Origin: Paludibacteraceae bacterium
GTDB lineage: Bacteria > Bacteroidota > Bacteroidia > Bacteroidales > Paludibacteraceae
Reading direction: 5' to 3'
Assembly: GCA_024401535.1 (NCBI GenBank)
Contig: JAKSKX010000001.1
Span: forward strand, 62,001-126,000
Length of the DNA: 64,000 nucleotides
The notes beneath the pieces were generated by a model. The model was given only the letters and a program-made list of their open reading frames with translations. It was not told the origin of the DNA and did no database searches. The position numbers and the translations under genes are program-made. Of this stretch, positions 45,368 through 54,455 are shown one piece after another (the first letter of the stretch is position 1; each line of letters opens with the position of its first letter).

Positions 45368-45378
45368 AATCAAATATT

Positions 45379-45843
45379 TTATTCATTTTTCAATCTAAAT
45401 ACAATTCTTAGTTTTCCCTCGGAAAAGCTATGACTGGAAATTCTGAATTCTCCAATTTCGCTAGTGTTGTTCACATGACTGCCAACGCAGGCGCAGACAT
45501 CATAGTCACCGACATAGACAAGTCTTAGTGTTTCGCTTGCATTGTCAGGAAGGGAGTCCAAAGAAACTTCTGCGGGAATGTTGTTCCTGCCAACAAATTC
45601 CATTTTTACGTCCAAGTTCTGCGAGATTATTTCGTTGACTTTGTCCTCTACAGCTTTTATTTGTTCTGCTGTTGGTTCATAATCAAGCAGATAATGGCAT
45701 TTGCTTTTCTTCCGTTCTATATGATTTTCAACTGAACGCTTGCAGCCGAACATATTCACCATTGTGCGGTTAAGTATATGCTCAGCGGTGTGCATCGGAG
45801 GATATTCCTGCTTGTTATGTTCGTTAAGTGTTATATCTTCCAT
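45379..45843 (-). CDS. Alanyl-tRNA editing-type protein (AlaX/ThrRS second additional domain)
   Basis: The ATG at 45843 is preferred: it overlaps the pepT stop as TAATG, whereas the ATG at 45870 lies well inside pepT. The 154-residue protein has the editing-site zinc ligands, HTAEH near the N terminus and CACVGSH (C-x3-H) near the C terminus, as found in the editing domains of AlaRS and ThrRS and in free-standing AlaX. It should hydrolyse mischarged Ser- or Gly-tRNA(Ala). Only the editing domain is present; the OB-like N-terminal domain of longer AlaX forms is absent. Confidence 0.85.
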   Translation of the reverse strand: MEDITLNEHNKQEYPPMHTAEHILNRTMVNMFGCKRSVENHIERKKSKCHYLLDYEPTAEQIKAVEDKVNEIISQNLDVKMEFVGRNNIPAEVSLDSLPDNASETLRLVYVGDYDVCACVGSHVNNTSEIGEFRISSHSFSEGKLRIVFRLKNE

Positions 45844-47072
45844 TATTTCATTTTTGCAGCGTTCTTGCATATTGTGATAATTAGCTCTGTGGCTTTTTCC
45901 ATTGACTCAAGCGGAACATATTCGCTTCGTGAGTGGAAATTGTGACCGCCGGCAAATATGTTAGGGCAGGGGAGTCCCATGAATGAAAGTCTGGCTCCAT
46001 CCGTACCTCCTCTGATAGGAACAACTTTAGGTACGATTCCAAGCTCTTCCATAGAGTCGATAGCAAGTTTTACGACCTCTGGATGTTCCTCGATCTTGCT
46101 TCGCATATTCAGGTACTGGTCGTTAATGGATGCCCATATTCTGGCGTTTGTGCCTTCGTATTCATCACTCATTGCTCGCACTATCATCTCTATAGCAGCC
46201 TTCCTTTGTTGGAATTTGTTTGCATCAAAGTCACGGATGATTAGGTGTATCTCTGTCTTTTCAACGCTTCCGTTGAATGAAGTTATGTGGAAAAAGCCTT
46301 CGTAACCCTCTGAGTTGTCTGGAGTTTCCCCATTTGCAATCAGTGTGCTGATGAACTGGTTAGCCAAGACAATGGCATTTATCATCCTGTCCTTCGCATA
46401 ACCAGGATGAATGTTTACTCCCTCAAAGAATATGTTGGCGGCAGCTGCATTGAAATTCTCGTATTCGATTTCTCCCAAAGCTCCACCATCCATAGTATAT
46501 GCGAAGTCTGCGCCGAATTTTTCTACGTTAAAGTGGTCTGCACCTTCTCCGATTTCCTCGTCTGGAGTAAAAGCAAGTCGAATCTTTCCATGTTTGATTT
46601 CTGGGTGAGACATCAAATATTCTGCTGCAGATATTATTTCAGCAATTCCCGCTTTGTCATCCGCTCCCAACAAAGTTTCTCCGTCAGAAGTTATGATAGT
46701 ATTGCCTTCGTAATTCTTTAATTCAGGATTATCTTTCAATGAGATTACGAAATCAGACTCTGTGACAAGGTTATTACCTTTGTATTCAATGATTTGGGGA
46801 TTGACATTCTTGCCGCTTACCTCTGGACCTGTGTCCATGTGAGATATGAATCCTATAGTCGGAACACCTTCCACGTTTGCAGGAATTGTAGCTGTTACAT
46901 AAGAATATCTGCTCACATGTACATCTTCAAGTCCTATGTTGGAAAGTTCATCTGCCAACATTTCAGCGAAATAGCCTTGAGTGGACGTTGATGGGGTAGT
47001 ATGTGTATCCTCGGACGATTGAGTGTCTGATTTTACATACGTTAGAAATCTATTTAGGATTGCGTGTTTCAT
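45843..47072 (-). CDS. pepT: Peptidase T (tripeptide aminopeptidase)
   Basis: A 409-residue M20-family metallopeptidase that removes the N-terminal residue of tripeptides in the cytoplasm. The two-zinc site is visible in SHMDTGPEVSG, LLGADDKAGIAE and TPDEEIGEGADHF, and later YTMDGGALGE and IRGGTDGARLSFMG match PepT rather than other M20 enzymes. It begins 27 bases after batE and is read on into the editing protein gene, so it appears to belong to the bat transcript. Confidence 0.95.
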   Translation of the reverse strand: MKHAILNRFLTYVKSDTQSSEDTHTTPSTSTQGYFAEMLADELSNIGLEDVHVSRYSYVTATIPANVEGVPTIGFISHMDTGPEVSGKNVNPQIIEYKGNNLVTESDFVISLKDNPELKNYEGNTIITSDGETLLGADDKAGIAEIISAAEYLMSHPEIKHGKIRLAFTPDEEIGEGADHFNVEKFGADFAYTMDGGALGEIEYENFNAAAANIFFEGVNIHPGYAKDRMINAIVLANQFISTLIANGETPDNSEGYEGFFHITSFNGSVEKTEIHLIIRDFDANKFQQRKAAIEMIVRAMSDEYEGTNARIWASINDQYLNMRSKIEEHPEVVKLAIDSMEELGIVPKVVPIRGGTDGARLSFMGLPCPNIFAGGHNFHSRSEYVPLESMEKATELIITICKNAAKMK

Positions 47073-47099
47073 GTGTAATGTGAAATAGTAAGTTATTTG

Positions 47100-47852
47100 T
47101 TAGATTTTTCTAGCGTCACCCTCTTGAATCCAACCGCTATTGCCGTTTTCGATTTCAATCTCAATCCATTGTTTTCTAGTTTGTTTAAGCTTTACTTTAG
47201 TGCCCTCGTGCAAGTTGCAATGTTTGCTTGCCTTGGCTTCGGGAGCAGTTTTTACTTCTACAGACGGATTGAAAATGATAACATAGTTGTGTGCTGTAAG
47301 CTTTGTTTTCTGAGAACTGGCGAAGCACATGCAGCAGATTGTACATATAAATAGTCCAATGCCGCCGAAGAATCCTATTCTTCTGGCTGCAGGAATCTTG
47401 ATATACAGATAAATGGCTGCAAATGTAAGTGTTAATAGGAACAGAACAATTGAACAAACCGCCCAGTTATCCGAACTATTCATATTAACAAAGTCATCGT
47501 ACCATTGTGCAAAGAATATCTTTTCCTTTGGCTTGATGTCATCGATTGTCTTAGAACGCGCAATTTCAAGGTTTGCCTTGATGTCGTCGTTATCTGGTTC
47601 TCTGAGCAGAGCTCTTTCGTAATTCAAGATTGCTGGAGCCAGACTGCCTTTTTTGTAGTAGGCGTTTCCTAAATTGTAGAAAAGGGCACCAGACTCGGCT
47701 GTTTGCAGCTGTTTCTCGTAAAACTCTATAGCCTTGTCGTAGTTACCTGACTCATACTCGTTATTACCGTTTAGCAAGTATGAATTGTCTGCTGCGAAAG
47801 AAGATACTGCAGCAAATAGCAATGAAACTAAAATTATAAGATGTCTTTTCAT
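47100..47852 (-). CDS. batE: BatE: TPR and SH3 protein of the aerotolerance cluster
   Basis: A 250-residue exported/membrane protein: signal (VSLLFAAVSSFA), two to three tetratricopeptide repeats (about 22-110; NGNNEYESGNYDKAIEFYEKQ is the first, within 47775-47700), two membrane helices (about 130-180) and a C-terminal bacterial SH3-like domain (about 190-250; HEGTKVKLKQTRKQWIEI). This is the arrangement of BatE in Bacteroides. The bat cluster was connected with aerotolerance in B. fragilis; exact biochemistry is unsettled. Nine bases separate it from batD. Confidence 0.85.
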   Translation of the reverse strand: MKRHLIILVSLLFAAVSSFAADNSYLLNGNNEYESGNYDKAIEFYEKQLQTAESGALFYNLGNAYYKKGSLAPAILNYERALLREPDNDDIKANLEIARSKTIDDIKPKEKIFFAQWYDDFVNMNSSDNWAVCSIVLFLLTLTFAAIYLYIKIPAARRIGFFGGIGLFICTICCMCFASSQKTKLTAHNYVIIFNPSVEVKTAPEAKASKHCNLHEGTKVKLKQTRKQWIEIEIENGNSGWIQEGDARKI

Positions 47853-47860
47853 TTTCCGCT

Positions 47861-49708
47861 TTATTTTTGAAGATTTACTGCTGTAATTTCATTCTCTAGC
47901 TTGCCGACCAAGTCAACGGCTTCATTGTAGATGTCCTGCATTGAAGAGCTAACAGCTGAAGGTGCAAAACGTGCGAACTCGCAAGTGTCGAGCATCTTTA
48001 TGAATTCGTTTGTTGTCTCCTCGCTTACATTGTGACTCGACAATTCTGTTTTCACGTTGTTCTTGGTTAGTTCTGTTGCAGAGATGTTCATTTTGTCACT
48101 TACGTAACCGTATAGCGCCTTTGAAATTTCTTCGTAGAATCCGGACTTGTTGTCCTTGTCCATATGTTCCTTTGCAGCTTTAAAGCGCTTTGTTGCAAGC
48201 TTGTTTGCCTTCTTGTTCTTTACAAGTGCTATGTTGCTGTTCTCTGCGGCAAGTTTTCTTAGGAAGAAGAATACTACCACAAACAAAACTAGAGGAATTA
48301 TGAACCACAATGCGTACGCAAGCGAGCCATAGAAATACTCATTTCTTGGAGAAAGAGAGTAGTTCTTCTGGTTGATGTACTTAATGTCAGAATCGCTATA
48401 CTTTACACTTTCTTTGTTAGTGTAGTTGGACACTGTACTTGCAGCAACATCAGCTCCCTTTTCTATTGTAAGCTTGTACTCCTCAGTCTTTAGTTTCTTG
48501 TAAGACTTTGTTTTTACGTCAAAGAATGAAAATTCCGCCGCTGGAATAACATATTCGCCTGGGTAGCGAGGAATTGCAAGGTACTCAATTGTCTTTGTTC
48601 CAGAAATACCATTTTCGCTTGCTTTGATTGAGTTGTCAATCTTAGGGTCATATGTTTCGAAATCTTCAGGGAAATTAATCTTTGGAGCTTTGGCGAATTT
48701 AATGTTGCCAGATCCCTGAATCTTTAGCTTTATAGTGATAGCCTCATTAGTTTTATATCCTTCTGTTGGAGTTTTAGACGATGAAATCTGGAATGAACCA
48801 ACTGCACCATTAAAGTTTTCTGGCTTGTTTTTGTCTGGAAGTGGCTGGACATTCACAGATACATTTGGAATGTTCAAAGTCTTTTGAACAAGTCTTGTCT
48901 GAGTGAAGAAGCCATCAAAAGGCCATCCTCCACGCTGAGAATTGACTTGAACCTGAGCCAAAGCTGTTACAGAACCCTTTCCAAGATCAAGTTGTCCGGA
49001 CTTTTGCGGAATCAATACATTCTGCTTTAGGATCAAAGTGTTATATACCTTTCCGTTTACATTTTCTTTTCCATACTTATTTTCATTTGGAACTTCGATG
49101 TCCTGAGAAATAAAGCCCTTATATTCAGGAAGCTTATAGTCTTCCAAGCTGTTTATATTGACTCTGTAATATAGCTTTAGGGTTGCAATAAACTGCTCCT
49201 GCTCGTAAACTTTTGACTTGCTGATCTCTGTACGAAGAAATACGTCATCGTTAGATATCGAAGCGGTAGTGTTCTGCTGGGCATTCTGATTGCCAGAATT
49301 TGCAGGTTTGTCCTCTCCCTTAATTACCTTGATAGTCAACGCATTTGTACGATAGACAGTTCCAGAAACTGTTGCCTTGGCCGGAGATATTGTGAATGTA
49401 CCTTCCTTTTCAGGAGTGACATAATATGTCCATGTTGTGGAGTAGCTCTGTTCTCTATGACCGTTTATAATGGACATGGAACTGTTGGTTGACTTGTTTG
49501 GTCCATAGAGTATTTTGAATCCCTCTAAAGATGGGAAGTTGATATTATCGCTTTCTGCATTGTTCAAAGTGAACATGATCAACACTTTCTCTCCTAAGGT
49601 CACAACATTCTCAGCCTTTGCAACGAAAGATATTTCGGCTGCAATGGCAGACAAGCATGTGCTTAGTAAAAATATGAATGTAAGGGCTATTGCCTTTAAT
49701 GTCTTCAT
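47861..49708 (-). CDS. batD: BatD: large membrane-anchored beta-domain protein
   Basis: A protein of about 615 residues starting at the Met of MKTLKAIALTF (49708; the annotated Met at 49732 would put eight polar residues before the signal). A signal peptide ends at CLSAIAAE, followed by about 400 residues of Ig/beta-sandwich-like repeats (AENVVTLGEKVLIMFTL, then PEKEGTFTISPA), a membrane helix (about 455-480; LAYALWFIIPLVLFVVVFFF) and a cytoplasmic helical tail. The periplasmic part fits BatD (oxygen-tolerance domain). It works with VWA proteins BatA/BatB in what looks like a membrane complex. Confidence 0.85.
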   Translation of the reverse strand: MKTLKAIALTFIFLLSTCLSAIAAEISFVAKAENVVTLGEKVLIMFTLNNAESDNINFPSLEGFKILYGPNKSTNSSMSIINGHREQSYSTTWTYYVTPEKEGTFTISPAKATVSGTVYRTNALTIKVIKGEDKPANSGNQNAQQNTTASISNDDVFLRTEISKSKVYEQEQFIATLKLYYRVNINSLEDYKLPEYKGFISQDIEVPNENKYGKENVNGKVYNTLILKQNVLIPQKSGQLDLGKGSVTALAQVQVNSQRGGWPFDGFFTQTRLVQKTLNIPNVSVNVQPLPDKNKPENFNGAVGSFQISSSKTPTEGYKTNEAITIKLKIQGSGNIKFAKAPKINFPEDFETYDPKIDNSIKASENGISGTKTIEYLAIPRYPGEYVIPAAEFSFFDVKTKSYKKLKTEEYKLTIEKGADVAASTVSNYTNKESVKYSDSDIKYINQKNYSLSPRNEYFYGSLAYALWFIIPLVLFVVVFFFLRKLAAENSNIALVKNKKANKLATKRFKAAKEHMDKDNKSGFYEEISKALYGYVSDKMNISATELTKNNVKTELSSHNVSEETTNEFIKMLDTCEFARFAPSAVSSSMQDIYNEAVDLVGKLENEITAVNLQK

Positions 49709-49738
49709 TATCTTGTAATTTGTTATAGTCAATAATTA

Positions 49739-50437
49739 TTACCACTCCTTTTCTACTCGCTGACGCTTGGCGTTTTTCATTTGCTGGCGTTGCTGCTTCT
49801 CTTGATTGTCCTTTTCATCCTGTTCAAGAGCCTCTAGCAACTGTTGAGCTTGATTTTTGTCCATTTTGCTCTCTGCATTGCGTGCGTCGGGATCACCTTG
49901 TTTATTCTCCTCTTCTTTGCCTTCTTGAGGTTTCTGGTCCTGATTCTGTTGCTGCTGCTGTTGGTTCTGCTTCTGCTGTTTTTGTTGTTGTTCCTGTTGC
50001 TTCTGCAGTTTTTGGGCGTATATCAAGTTGTATCTTGTCTCATCATCGTTTGGATTGAGCTTTAGACTCTCCTTGTAGGCTTTGATTGCCTCTGCCGCAT
50101 TAGGATTTTCTTCCTCCATGTATGAATTGCCTATGTTGTGCCATGCGGCGGCATTATCTTTTTTTGAATTGTCAACTTTGATAGACGCCTTGTAGTAATC
50201 TCTGGCTTCGCTGTATTTTTTATTGCGAAACAAGGCATTTCCCAAGTTATAGTTGGTTTGTGAGTTTTGGGAGTTTTGTCTGAGTGATTCGCGGAAAAGC
50301 GTGTCGGCCTTGACATAGTCTCCCTCTTGATATTTCTCGTTACCTTCCCTAAGGAGATCCATGTCATCTGCAGCCGTTGCAACGGAGGTGCATGACACCA
50401 TAGAGAGAAGCATATATATAAATTTTTTGCTCATCAT
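49739..50437 (-). CDS. batC: BatC: TPR protein with polyglutamine-rich tail
   Basis: A 232-residue exported protein (signal ending SCTSVATA). Residues about 25-145 hold three TPR motifs (NEKYQEGDYVKADTLFRES, YNLGNALFRNKKYSEAR, HNIGNSYMEEENPNAAEA). Residues about 150-232 are very rich in Gln, Lys, Glu and Asn, including runs such as QQQEQQQKQQKQNQQQQQQ, and look disordered. The tail may be a flexible interaction arm. It ends seven bases before batD and begins three bases after batB. Confidence 0.85.
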   Translation of the reverse strand: MMSKKFIYMLLSMVSCTSVATAADDMDLLREGNEKYQEGDYVKADTLFRESLRQNSQNSQTNYNLGNALFRNKKYSEARDYYKASIKVDNSKKDNAAAWHNIGNSYMEEENPNAAEAIKAYKESLKLNPNDDETRYNLIYAQKLQKQQEQQQKQQKQNQQQQQQNQDQKPQEGKEEENKQGDPDARNAESKMDKNQAQQLLEALEQDEKDNQEKQQRQQMKNAKRQRVEKEW

Positions 50438-50439
50438 AG

Positions 50440-51456
50440 TTAATTGAATAGTTTCAACTTTGAAAAAAACTTGTTTTTCTTTTCTCTGATTGCAATATCT
50501 ATCAACAACAGAATTAACGCAATAATTGCAAATATTTGGAACTGTTCGTCGTAGTCTGTCATCACGTCACTTTCCTTTTCGCCAGTTGAAGCTTTGTTCA
50601 GTTCCTCCTGTATGCTTTTCAATGCGTTGTTTGACATGTTTGCGTGAACGTACAGTCCATTTCCGGCTTCGGCTATCTGCTGGCACATCTGTTCGTTAAG
50701 TTTTGTCATGACAACTTGGCCGCTTTTGTCCTTCATGAAGCTTCCGTTGCCATTGGGAATTGGTGAACCGTCCAGATTTCCTATTCCAATAACATTTACC
50801 TGAATGCCTTGCTCTGCAGCCTTCTTCGCTTCTGCTACAGCGTCATCCTCATGGTTTTCTCCATCAGTAATGATGATTATAGACCTGCCGATATTTTCCT
50901 TAGAACTGAAAGAACGGACTGCAAGCCTGATTGCGCTACCGATGGCTGTGCCTTGTGTAGGCATCATGTCTGTAGTTACGTTAGAGGCGTACATTTTTGC
51001 TGCACCGTAGTCGCTTGTGATTGGAAGCTGCGTGAACGATTGGCCGGCAAACACTATAAGTCCCATCTTGTCGTTCTCCATTCCATCAACAAATTTATAA
51101 ATCATTTGCTTGCTGCGTTCTAGTCGGTTAGGCTGAATGTCCTCTGCAAGCATTGAGTTCGATACGTCCATCGCAATCATAACTTCAACGCCTTGATGTT
51201 TTACCTTTTCAACCCTAGTTCCGAACTGTGGACGAGCTATGATGATTACACCGCAGATAAACGCCAGCACAAGAAGACTGAATTTCACGTAGTATCTTCC
51301 TGTTGTATATCCTGGCATAAACTGTCTTAAAATTTCAATATTACCAAACTTCTTCAAGTTGGCATTGCGCTTGTACATTGCATAAGCAAATATGCCTATA
51401 ACTATTAGTAGTACAAACATTAAGTTAAGATATCCAGAATTTGCAAATCTAAACAT
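50440..51456 (-). CDS. batB: BatB: membrane-anchored von Willebrand A protein
   Basis: A 338-residue protein with two N-terminal membrane helices (about 8-28 and 55-75), a VWA domain (about 90-290) and a C-terminal helix (about 310-330). The MIDAS metal site is visible as DVSNSM, a Thr in the loop (PTQGTAIGSA) and TDGENHEDD. VWA proteins of this kind pair with MoxR-type AAA ATPases in assembly or activation of protein complexes. The gene lies between batA and batC with gaps of 11 and two bases. Confidence 0.88.
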   Translation of the reverse strand: MFRFANSGYLNLMFVLLIVIGIFAYAMYKRNANLKKFGNIEILRQFMPGYTTGRYYVKFSLLVLAFICGVIIIARPQFGTRVEKVKHQGVEVMIAMDVSNSMLAEDIQPNRLERSKQMIYKFVDGMENDKMGLIVFAGQSFTQLPITSDYGAAKMYASNVTTDMMPTQGTAIGSAIRLAVRSFSSKENIGRSIIIITDGENHEDDAVAEAKKAAEQGIQVNVIGIGNLDGSPIPNGNGSFMKDKSGQVVMTKLNEQMCQQIAEAGNGLYVHANMSNNALKSIQEELNKASTGEKESDVMTDYDEQFQIFAIIALILLLIDIAIREKKNKFFSKLKLFN

Positions 51457-51467
51457 ATCTCCAAGTA

Positions 51468-52457
51468 TTAAGGATTGTGTCTGACTAATAAGTATCTGAC
51501 TAAAGTCTCAAGAAGAAGCAGACCTAGGAACAAAAGAGCAAAGGGTAGGAATTCCTCGTTCTTAGTTGTGTACTCCTGCACATCAATCTTTGTTTTTTCC
51601 ATCTGGTCTATCTCCTCGTATATCTTCTTCAAACTCTCGTTGTTAGTTGCGCGGAAATACTTTCCACCGGTATTGTTAGCGATTGTTTTAAGCAGATCTT
51701 CATCAATTTCAACTTCCATCATTACACGCTGAACGCCAAATGCAGTCTGGACAGGGTAGGGAGCAGAACCTTTTGTGCCGACACCAATAGTGTAAACTCT
51801 GATGTCATAAGTCTTGGCTAGTTCTCCTGCCATTTCGGGGTCAATTTCTCCGGTATTGTTTGTGCCATCAGTAAGCAGTATGATAACCTTTGATGCTGCC
51901 TGACTGTCTTTAAGTCTGTTTACTGCACTGGCAAGTCCCATACCGATGGCTGTACCATTTGCGTCTATCATATTCTCGTTCACCATAGAGAACACGCTTG
52001 TAAGCGCAGCCTTGTCAGTAGTCAAAGGACATTGAGTGAAGCTGTTTCCTGCGAACACAACAAGTCCGATATTATCGTTTGGACGGCCATTTATGAAGTC
52101 AATACCAACTGCTTTGGCTGCTTCAAGTCTGTTTGGCTTCAAATCCTCAGAAAGCATACTTCCAGAGATGTCCAGAGACATCATGATGTCAATACCTTCG
52201 ATATTTTGGTCTGCTTTCGACTCTGAACTTTGTGGGCGTGCCATTACAAATATCAAAGCGGAGATGGCTAGCATTCGAATAGCAAAAGGCAGGTGCACAA
52301 GATAACATCTCAAACCTCTGCTTTTCCCCTTGAAAGGAGTAATAGTAGAAATTTGGAGGTTAGCTGTGTATTTGTTCCTCTTCCAAATATACCAACCTAT
52401 GATTGGTATAAGTAATAGAAGAAGATAGAAATATTGAGGTGACTCGTATGTTATCAT
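51468..52457 (-). CDS. batA: BatA: membrane-anchored von Willebrand A protein
   Basis: A 329-residue paralogue of BatB: two N-terminal helices (about 8-25 and 55-72), VWA domain with MIDAS residues DISGSM, ANGTAIGMG and TDGTNNTGE, and a C-terminal helix (FALLFLGLLLLETLVRYL). The two VWA genes are consecutive, as in the B. fragilis bat locus. Confidence 0.88.
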   Translation of the reverse strand: MITYESPQYFYLLLLLIPIIGWYIWKRNKYTANLQISTITPFKGKSRGLRCYLVHLPFAIRMLAISALIFVMARPQSSESKADQNIEGIDIMMSLDISGSMLSEDLKPNRLEAAKAVGIDFINGRPNDNIGLVVFAGNSFTQCPLTTDKAALTSVFSMVNENMIDANGTAIGMGLASAVNRLKDSQAASKVIILLTDGTNNTGEIDPEMAGELAKTYDIRVYTIGVGTKGSAPYPVQTAFGVQRVMMEVEIDEDLLKTIANNTGGKYFRATNNESLKKIYEEIDQMEKTKIDVQEYTTKNEEFLPFALLFLGLLLLETLVRYLLVRHNP

Positions 52458-52471
52458 TTTTCTTCTATTAT

Positions 52472-53506
52472 TTAGTTAGTTGGAGCATTAGATTCCTTTA
52501 AATTCTGCTCATTAGTTTCCTCGACTTTAGATTTGTCGGGTTCATCTGCGACGGGTTCCTCCTTTACCTTGATTGTGTTCTGTACTATATAAAATGCCTT
52601 TACCAAGCACATTTCACAATCAGGGATAGTGGATCCAGCCTTAGCGAATTTTGCCAAATCTGCCTTGTCGAGTATTGTTCTTAGTTCGTTTGCGACAAAC
52701 GAAGCCTCTTTGTTGTTTAATATCGCATGAAGTATCTGTCCAGAAGTCATTTCGTGTGCGGCAATTCCGAATCTTTCGCAGAAATATGTACGGAGGACAT
52801 CGGTAAGCTCTGTGTAATATATTTTTGCTCCATTTTCAACCTCTCTATATACTCTTTCGTTCTTTATTTTCTCTAGAGCTCTTAGAGCAACTTCGTGAGG
52901 TTCCAGGATTTCTTCGACCAGAAGTGGCATGTTCACAGGTTCTTCCTTCTTGAAGTACTTGTTATATAGCACTTTACCATACTTCCACAACAGCCATATT
53001 GCTCCTGCAATCAATATCAAGATTGCAAGAATCTTAACTAGTTTCATCCAGTTGAAAGGTAGCTTTCGAATATCCTTGATGTCGTAGATTTTTACCTCTC
53101 CTTCCTTTACCTCAACTTGCTGCAATACCTTTACTTCAAGTTCGATGTCATTGCTGGCAAGTGTTTCCGCTGCAATTTCATCCACGAATTTGATTGCTGG
53201 TATTACATGTGAACCTGAATCGAAAGATGTTATTATTACATCTTGACTTATTCTGATGTACATTCCTTCTTGAGCAGTGTCTGGAGGAAGAATATCAACT
53301 ATTTCTATTGTCTTGAGCGAGTCCAATTCTTCATGAAGGAACACATAGTTTTTGTCCTTGGATTGCTGAAGTTCCAAATGAATGGCTGTGTGTCTGCCTA
53401 GTTCAATATATGAAGAGTCTATAGCAGCAGTTAGTTTCTGTGCTATAGACAAGTTTACCGACAATAATGTAATTAGTATGTATGAAAATAATCTTTTTAA
53501 CATCAC
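52472..53506 (-). CDS. Membrane protein of the bat cluster (BatD/DUF4381-like position)
   Basis: A 344-residue protein with a signal peptide (LLSVNLSIAQ), a periplasmic beta domain (about 22-165), one membrane helix (about 178-200; LVKILAILILIAGAIWLLW) and a cytoplasmic helical region (about 210-344) ending in an acidic tail. The arrangement resembles a shortened BatD or the DUF4381 proteins that accompany MoxR/VWA clusters. It is placed between the DUF58 gene and batA, seven and 14 bases away. A precise role is not known. Confidence 0.7.
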   Translation of the reverse strand: MMLKRLFSYILITLLSVNLSIAQKLTAAIDSSYIELGRHTAIHLELQQSKDKNYVFLHEELDSLKTIEIVDILPPDTAQEGMYIRISQDVIITSFDSGSHVIPAIKFVDEIAAETLASNDIELEVKVLQQVEVKEGEVKIYDIKDIRKLPFNWMKLVKILAILILIAGAIWLLWKYGKVLYNKYFKKEEPVNMPLLVEEILEPHEVALRALEKIKNERVYREVENGAKIYYTELTDVLRTYFCERFGIAAHEMTSGQILHAILNNKEASFVANELRTILDKADLAKFAKAGSTIPDCEMCLVKAFYIVQNTIKVKEEPVADEPDKSKVEETNEQNLKESNAPTN

Positions 53507-53513
53507 AGTTTGA

Positions 53514-54401
53514 TTAAGCTCTCTTTTTGAATAATTTCATTAAAGACTTAACATAGTCATCAGTAGTTGACACTTCAATATAGTCGAGACCACATTTAGA
53601 GAATGTCTGTTCTCTATTTTCCCGTTGGTTCCTTACATAGTCGTCATACGCCTTGCGTGTGTTTTTGTCGGATGTGTCAATCCACATATCCTCATCAGTT
53701 TCGGCATCTTTTACCTTCATCAATCCCACATTCGGCAGCTCGGTTTCCCTTGGATCATATATGTTAAGCGCTGCTATGTCGTGCTTTTTGCCTGCAATTA
53801 GCAGCTCCTTTGAATAATCCTTTTCGTCAATGAAGTCCGAGATAATAAACGCAGAGCACCTCTTCTTTTGCATGTTCGTAAAGTAACGCAGAGCAAAGCC
53901 GATATCAGTCTTTCTGCTTTCCGGTTCAAAGCTTAGCAACTCTCGTATTATAAAAAGGATGTGCTTCTTACCTTTCTGTGGTGGAATGTACTTCTCTATT
54001 TTGTCAGAAAATAGTATTACTCCAATCTTGTCGTTGTTGGTAGTTGCAGAGAACGCAAGAGTAGCGGCAACTTCTGTCAGGTACTCTCTTTTTGTTTGGG
54101 TAGCTGTACCGAAGTCGTCACTTCCAGACACGTCAACCAATAGCATAACTGTTAGTTCTCGCTCCTCCTCGAAAACCTTAATGAATGGTTTCGAGTAGCG
54201 GGCTGTTACATTCCAGTCGATACTGCGTACGTCATCACCTGCTTGATACTCGCGTACTTCGGCAAATGTCATACCTCGACCTTTGAACGCTGTATGGTAT
54301 TCTCCGGCGAAGATATTATTTGACAATCCTCGTGTCTTTATTTCTATTTGACGAACTTTTTTTAGAAGTTCGTTTGCCTCGTTGACATTCTTATTTTCCA
54401 T
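53514..54401 (-). CDS. DUF58 (VWA-like) protein of the MoxR cluster
   Basis: A 295-residue soluble protein with the DUF58 hallmark GRGMTFAEVREYQAGDDVRSIDW at about residues 40-62 (within 54282-54215), then a VWA-like fold with a MIDAS-type DVSGSDDFG and later DFIDEKDY. DUF58 proteins accompany MoxR ATPases and transglutaminase or VWA genes. It is read 54 bases after moxR and just before the BatD-like gene. Confidence 0.88.
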   Translation of the reverse strand: MENKNVNEANELLKKVRQIEIKTRGLSNNIFAGEYHTAFKGRGMTFAEVREYQAGDDVRSIDWNVTARYSKPFIKVFEEERELTVMLLVDVSGSDDFGTATQTKREYLTEVAATLAFSATTNNDKIGVILFSDKIEKYIPPQKGKKHILFIIRELLSFEPESRKTDIGFALRYFTNMQKKRCSAFIISDFIDEKDYSKELLIAGKKHDIAALNIYDPRETELPNVGLMKVKDAETDEDMWIDTSDKNTRKAYDDYVRNQRENREQTFSKCGLDYIEVSTTDDYVKSLMKLFKKRA

Positions 54402-54455
54402 TTTCTATCCCTTATTAAATAGTAAGTTGGTAAATGAACACCAAGGTATTACCTA

